This document shows positions 60,892-64,000 of a stretch of 64,000 nt of DNA, one piece after another. This stretch comes from Cohnella ginsengisoli. Its GTDB lineage: Bacteria > Bacillota > Bacilli > Paenibacillales > Paenibacillaceae. The notes beneath the pieces are model-generated. The model saw only the letters and a program-made list of their open reading frames with translations, searched no databases and was not told the DNA's origin. The stretch covers positions 310,001-374,000 of the forward strand of contig NZ_JAPDHZ010000003.1 of the NCBI RefSeq assembly GCF_029525555.1, read 5' to 3'. The position numbers were made by a program, and so were the translations under genes. Position 1 is the stretch's first letter. Each line of letters starts with the position of its first letter.

Positions 60892-62046
60892 TCAATTGAC
60901 CGGCTTGCCGATCTCCATCCCGGTGCTCTCGAGTCCGACCCGCACCTGGATGCGATAGTCGATGCGGGCGAAGCGGCGCGGCCAATCGCCGGACCAGGCA
61001 GCCCATCTGGCGGGCGCATGACGGCGAAGCCAGTCTCCAGTCCCCAGCAGATCCGTCTGCTTCTCCTTCAGATGCTCGATCGTTTCCGTCATCCGTTCCT
61101 CTACGTACGCGGCGAGCCTTGCGTTAAACCGCTCGATATCCTTCTCGGTTTCCACCTTCGTGCAGGTCAGCTCCCCGATCGCGCCGTCCAGCGTGGTACG
61201 AATCTCCAGTCTGACGGAATCGCCGCGCGTTACGGGGCGAATGCGCGTCTCGGCGGCGGTCGCGTGATAGGCGTCGATGCCGGCGCCGCTGGCGGGACAG
61301 GGAAGCTCGAGCACGCCTCTCGCGAACCGGTTGTTCAAGATGGACAAATAAATCGAATCCGACGACGGCAGCGTGCCGACCATCCTACCCTCCGGAAAGC
61401 GGATGACGGCCAGTCCGGCGATGCCCGCGACAGGCGGCTGGCCCGGCTGCAGCACCGCATAGGGCAACGCTGCGGCTTTAGACTGCATCATCGATCGGAT
61501 CGTGAGCTCCAATAACGTGAAGTCTCTCGTTTTGGCCGTATACTTCGACGCGTTCGCCTCCGTGCTTCGGAACTGCTGCGCGATTGTCCTTTCGATTAAC
61601 GGCCGCTGCGCCAGAAACGCGCCTGCCTCGCCTTTGGTGACCAGCATCGACACCGTCCCCCGCGGCCCTTCGCCCCGGGAAAAAAAATCGGTGAACCGCC
61701 TGATGTTCATGGCGCCTGCAGCCTTTTCCCCGATCAGGAGCACCTGCAAATGGCTCCACTGCGGACGACGCCCCAGCTCGATCGCAATGTCCTCGGAGGC
61801 GCCGAACAGCGAACTTGAGATCGTATCCGTGTTGACGTAAGTCTGGCCGCCCTTGGACGGCGATCCGAGTTCGGTGCCGCCGGTCGGCTTGTAGATTTGG
61901 GTCGTCATGCGAATCGCGCCGTCGTCCGTCAAATCGATTGCCGCCGCCTGCACGAAGCCCCAATCGGTCAGCTCATGACCGCTCCAGCAGCCGCCCGTCA
62001 ACAACGGCAAGCCGAGCGCGGTGATCCAACGCAGCAGCCGTCTCAT
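60892..62046 (-). CDS. gerAC: Ger(x)C family spore germination lipoprotein
   Basis: A 384-residue lipoprotein subunit of a germinant receptor in the spore inner membrane. The lipobox is LTGGC (Cys 20), followed by WSGHELTDWGFVQAAAIDLT, the typical GerC start. Its ATG 62046 overlaps the GerA-family stop in ATGA. An intact A8 run at 61680-61687 encodes DFF in frame, so not every homopolymer here is wrong. Confidence 0.92.
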   Translation of the reverse strand: MRRLLRWITALGLPLLTGGCWSGHELTDWGFVQAAAIDLTDDGAIRMTTQIYKPTGGTELGSPSKGGQTYVNTDTISSSLFGASEDIAIELGRRPQWSHLQVLLIGEKAAGAMNIRRFTDFFSRGEGPRGTVSMLVTKGEAGAFLAQRPLIERTIAQQFRSTEANASKYTAKTRDFTLLELTIRSMMQSKAAALPYAVLQPGQPPVAGIAGLAVIRFPEGRMVGTLPSSDSIYLSILNNRFARGVLELPCPASGAGIDAYHATAAETRIRPVTRGDSVRLEIRTTLDGAIGELTCTKVETEKDIERFNARLAAYVEERMTETIEHLKEKQTDLLGTGDWLRRHAPARWAAWSGDWPRRFARIDYRIQVRVGLESTGMEIGKPVN

Positions 62047-63548
62047 CGTTGTTCCCTTCTGCCCGGGCCGCCGGCATGCAGCTTGCGGTTGCGGGGCGAA
62101 CGCATCAGCGTCTTGAGCGGCGCGCGGACGAACACGTCCCGAAGATCCCGAAGCTTGAGCGGCGCGAGGGAGGACAAATAAGGCTGCCCCAACGTTTCCA
62201 GGCAGCAGAGATGCAGCAGGATGAAGATAAAGCCGAGCATGAGCCCGTATCCGCCCATGAAGCTAGCGGCGAGAATAAGCGGGAAACGCAGCAGCCGGAT
62301 CGCGATCGCCATCTCGTAATGCGGAATGGCGAACGACGCGATGCCCGTCAACGCGACGACGATGACCATGATCGGCGAGGCGATCTTCGCCATGATCGCC
62401 GCCTGGCCGATGACCAGCGCCCCGACGATGCTGACCGCGGAGCCTACGGGTCTCGGCAGACGTATGCCCGCTTCGCGGAGCAGCTCGAAGGACGTCTCCA
62501 TAATAAGCGCCTCGACGATCGCGGGAAACGGGATCCCCTCCCGCGCATCCAGAATGGCGAGCAGCAGGATGTTGGGAATCAGCTCCGGGTGAAAGGTGGA
62601 CATGGCCACGTACGCGCTCGGCAGCGTAAGCGCAATCGCGAAGGCGAGAAGGCGGAGCTGGCGTATCATCGTCGCATACGCCGTACGGACGTAATAATCC
62701 TCGCTCGTGGCGAAGAAGTCGACGAACAGCGCCGGACAAATAAGGATCATCGGCGAATTGTCGGTCAGCACGAGAATTTTCCCGTCCAGAAGCGATGCGG
62801 CCGCCGTGTCGGTGCGTTCCGTATAGCGGTGCTGCGGAAAGGGCGACCAGTCGGAGTCCTGGATCGCATCCTCGACGAACGACGTGTCCAACACTTCGTA
62901 CGGCGCGATCCGGGCGATCCGCTCCCTGAATGCGGCCAGCATGCCGTCATCGACCGTGCCGTCCAAATAAGCAAACGCGATGTCCGTGCGAAGTACCGTA
63001 CCGGCCGTGACATACTCGATTTTTAGCCGGGACGTTCCGATTCGCTGGCGGAGCATGCCCAGATTGACAGGCAGCGTCTCCACCGTGCCTTCCCGCGGTC
63101 CTTGGACCGATGGCTCGTTTACCGGCTCCATCACCTGTCGCTTCGTCAATCCGGCGCTCCTGAAGCCGGCCGCCAGCGTCCATCCTTCGGCAATCAAAAT
63201 CAAATACCCCTGCCAAACTTTTTCCTCGATCGCGTCCCATTCGTCGAACAGCTCGGCCTGATGGCGCGCGCCCGCTTCACGCAAGCTCAATTCGCGGTCT
63301 GACGCCGCTGGGCTGTCCCCAGCAAGCTCCATCAGCAGCGGTTCGGCCAGCAGCAGCCGGATCCTTCTGCTCTCCTGCTCGTCCACGAGCGACGAGCAAT
63401 AAACGATGAGCGCAACCGCCTCCCCCTCCGGCCCGCCGCCCAGCGGGATGATGGACACGTCCTGGCAGCGGTCGAACAAAGCGCAAGCCTTCGCCCGATT
63501 CATGCGAAGCTCCCTCGACAGCGCCTTATCGGATGTCTTCTGGGTCAC
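62043..63548 (-). CDS. gerAA: GerA family spore germination protein (GerAA type)
   Basis: A 501-residue receptor subunit. The hydrophilic N-terminal half precedes a membrane domain (about residues 270-440) with DNSPMILICPALFVDFF, REGIPFPAIVEALIMETSFE and PRPVGSAVSIVGALVIGQAA. GTG 63548 has AAAGGAGG 9 nt upstream. The order here is B-A-C. Confidence 0.92.
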   Translation of the reverse strand: MTQKTSDKALSRELRMNRAKACALFDRCQDVSIIPLGGGPEGEAVALIVYCSSLVDEQESRRIRLLLAEPLLMELAGDSPAASDRELSLREAGARHQAELFDEWDAIEEKVWQGYLILIAEGWTLAAGFRSAGLTKRQVMEPVNEPSVQGPREGTVETLPVNLGMLRQRIGTSRLKIEYVTAGTVLRTDIAFAYLDGTVDDGMLAAFRERIARIAPYEVLDTSFVEDAIQDSDWSPFPQHRYTERTDTAAASLLDGKILVLTDNSPMILICPALFVDFFATSEDYYVRTAYATMIRQLRLLAFAIALTLPSAYVAMSTFHPELIPNILLLAILDAREGIPFPAIVEALIMETSFELLREAGIRLPRPVGSAVSIVGALVIGQAAIMAKIASPIMVIVVALTGIASFAIPHYEMAIAIRLLRFPLILAASFMGGYGLMLGFIFILLHLCCLETLGQPYLSSLAPLKLRDLRDVFVRAPLKTLMRSPRNRKLHAGGPGRREQR

Positions 63549-63577
63549 CTTGCCGCGCCTCCTTTCCGTTATACCGG

Positions 63578-64000
63578 CTATGCCCCTTTCCCCGTTCCCC
63601 GTATCGCGGTCATCCCGGCATGAAGCGTAAGAAACGTTCCGCCAACCAGCAGCACCGCAAACGGCCAAATGACGTAAACCTGCGAGAAAAAGTCCGCAGG
63701 ACTGTCGAAAAGCGTAAGGGACAGGAAGAGGCACATCAGCGCTAACGGGTAGACCGCCGTCCGTTCGTCCTTGAACGGCAGCCAGCCTTTGACGATCAGA
63801 TTCAACATGTACAGATAGACCGTCGCCTTCATGTACGACCCCAGGATGAGGGCGATGCCTACGATCGATTCGGTACGTTCCATCATATCTCCGATATGGA
63901 TCTCGCTGGCCAGCTTGAACAGCGAATAGATAAAAACGTCCGAAGCGGGACCGAAAGCCATGCTCGAGCACAGAACGGCCATAATCAGCAGCGCCGCTGC
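63578..64000 (-). CDS. gerAB: GerAB-type germination permease (C-terminal part)
   Basis: The reading frame is open to the right edge, so the gene starts outside the window. The visible 140 residues contain the last four membrane helices of an APC-type endospore germination permease (FGPASDVFIYSLFKLASEI, AVYPLALMCLFLSLTLF). It lies 29 bp upstream of gerAA in the same operon. Confidence 0.88.
   Translation of the reverse strand, partial: AAALLIMAVLCSSMAFGPASDVFIYSLFKLASEIHIGDMMERTESIVGIALILGSYMKATVYLYMLNLIVKGWLPFKDERTAVYPLALMCLFLSLTLFDSPADFFSQVYVIWPFAVLLVGGTFLTLHAGMTAIRGTGKGA

Overview
The window looks like chromosome of a high-GC, endospore-forming Gram-positive bacterium of the Paenibacillaceae, most like Cohnella. 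The signs are a GerA-type germinant receptor operon, a T-box in front of the ilv-leu genes, a Bacillus-type infC-rpmI-rplT operon with an L20-type leader and an ATT start codon, YesM/YesN two-component genes beside an LplB/LplC-type sugar ABC transporter, and very long spurious antisense ORFs typical of high-GC DNA. No phage, insertion sequence, CRISPR array, tRNA or rRNA was recognised.

Layout. 1-1914 (minus): mobB (edge fragment), mobA, moeA. 2440-9313 (minus): T-box, ilvB, ilvN, ilvC, leuA, then a PLP aminotransferase and terminator. 9447-12771: two GNAT genes around a DCC/DoxX-like/DUF4166 operon. 12810-14785 (minus): sensor kinase and LuxR-type regulator. 14971-17531: divergent proline catabolism genes. 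17725-31409: a polysaccharide locus with a deacetylase-like protein, sugar ABC transporter, 51-bp repeat array, YesM/YesN pair and a very large multidomain GH9 enzyme, followed by a decayed PL8-like lyase fragment. 31802-33680 (minus): infC-rpmI-rplT and a small protein. 33752-39586: glycosyltransferase, chemoreceptor, trmB, MBL hydrolase and a small protein. 39912-44152 (plus): radical SAM YtqA, YtqB methyltransferase, VOC, mannose-6-phosphate isomerase, a small membrane protein and a MoaB/Mog protein. 44221-45602: a 52-bp repeat array and a TetR/MFS pair fused by an apparent deletion. 45667-53222: aldo/keto reductase, B12 radical SAM, Rpn-type nuclease, GH1 beta-glucosidase, lipoprotein and HAD phosphatase. 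53323-53973: an XRE regulator facing a 50-residue membrane protein. 54064-57934 (minus): cysT, cysW, cysA and sbp for sulfate uptake. 58103-64000: YjbQ, YigZ, pgi and gerAC/AA/AB.

How the genes fit together. The YesN-type regulator, ABC importer, deacetylase-like protein, GH9 enzyme, GH1 beta-glucosidase and chemoreceptor suggest a plant-polysaccharide lifestyle. The yesN gene and the importer operon share a promoter-proximal motif at identical spacing. The branched-chain amino acid genes are probably one T-box-controlled unit, and the sulfate operon has a dyad just downstream of its promoter.

Caution. At least thirteen genes, including housekeeping pgi and trmB, are intact only if one base is removed, almost always from a 6-7 nt homopolymer. 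All of these errors have the same sign. I read them as consensus sequence errors rather than real pseudogenes and give the restored gene spans. Apparent fusions such as CysT-CysW and radical SAM-aldo/keto reductase follow from the same errors.
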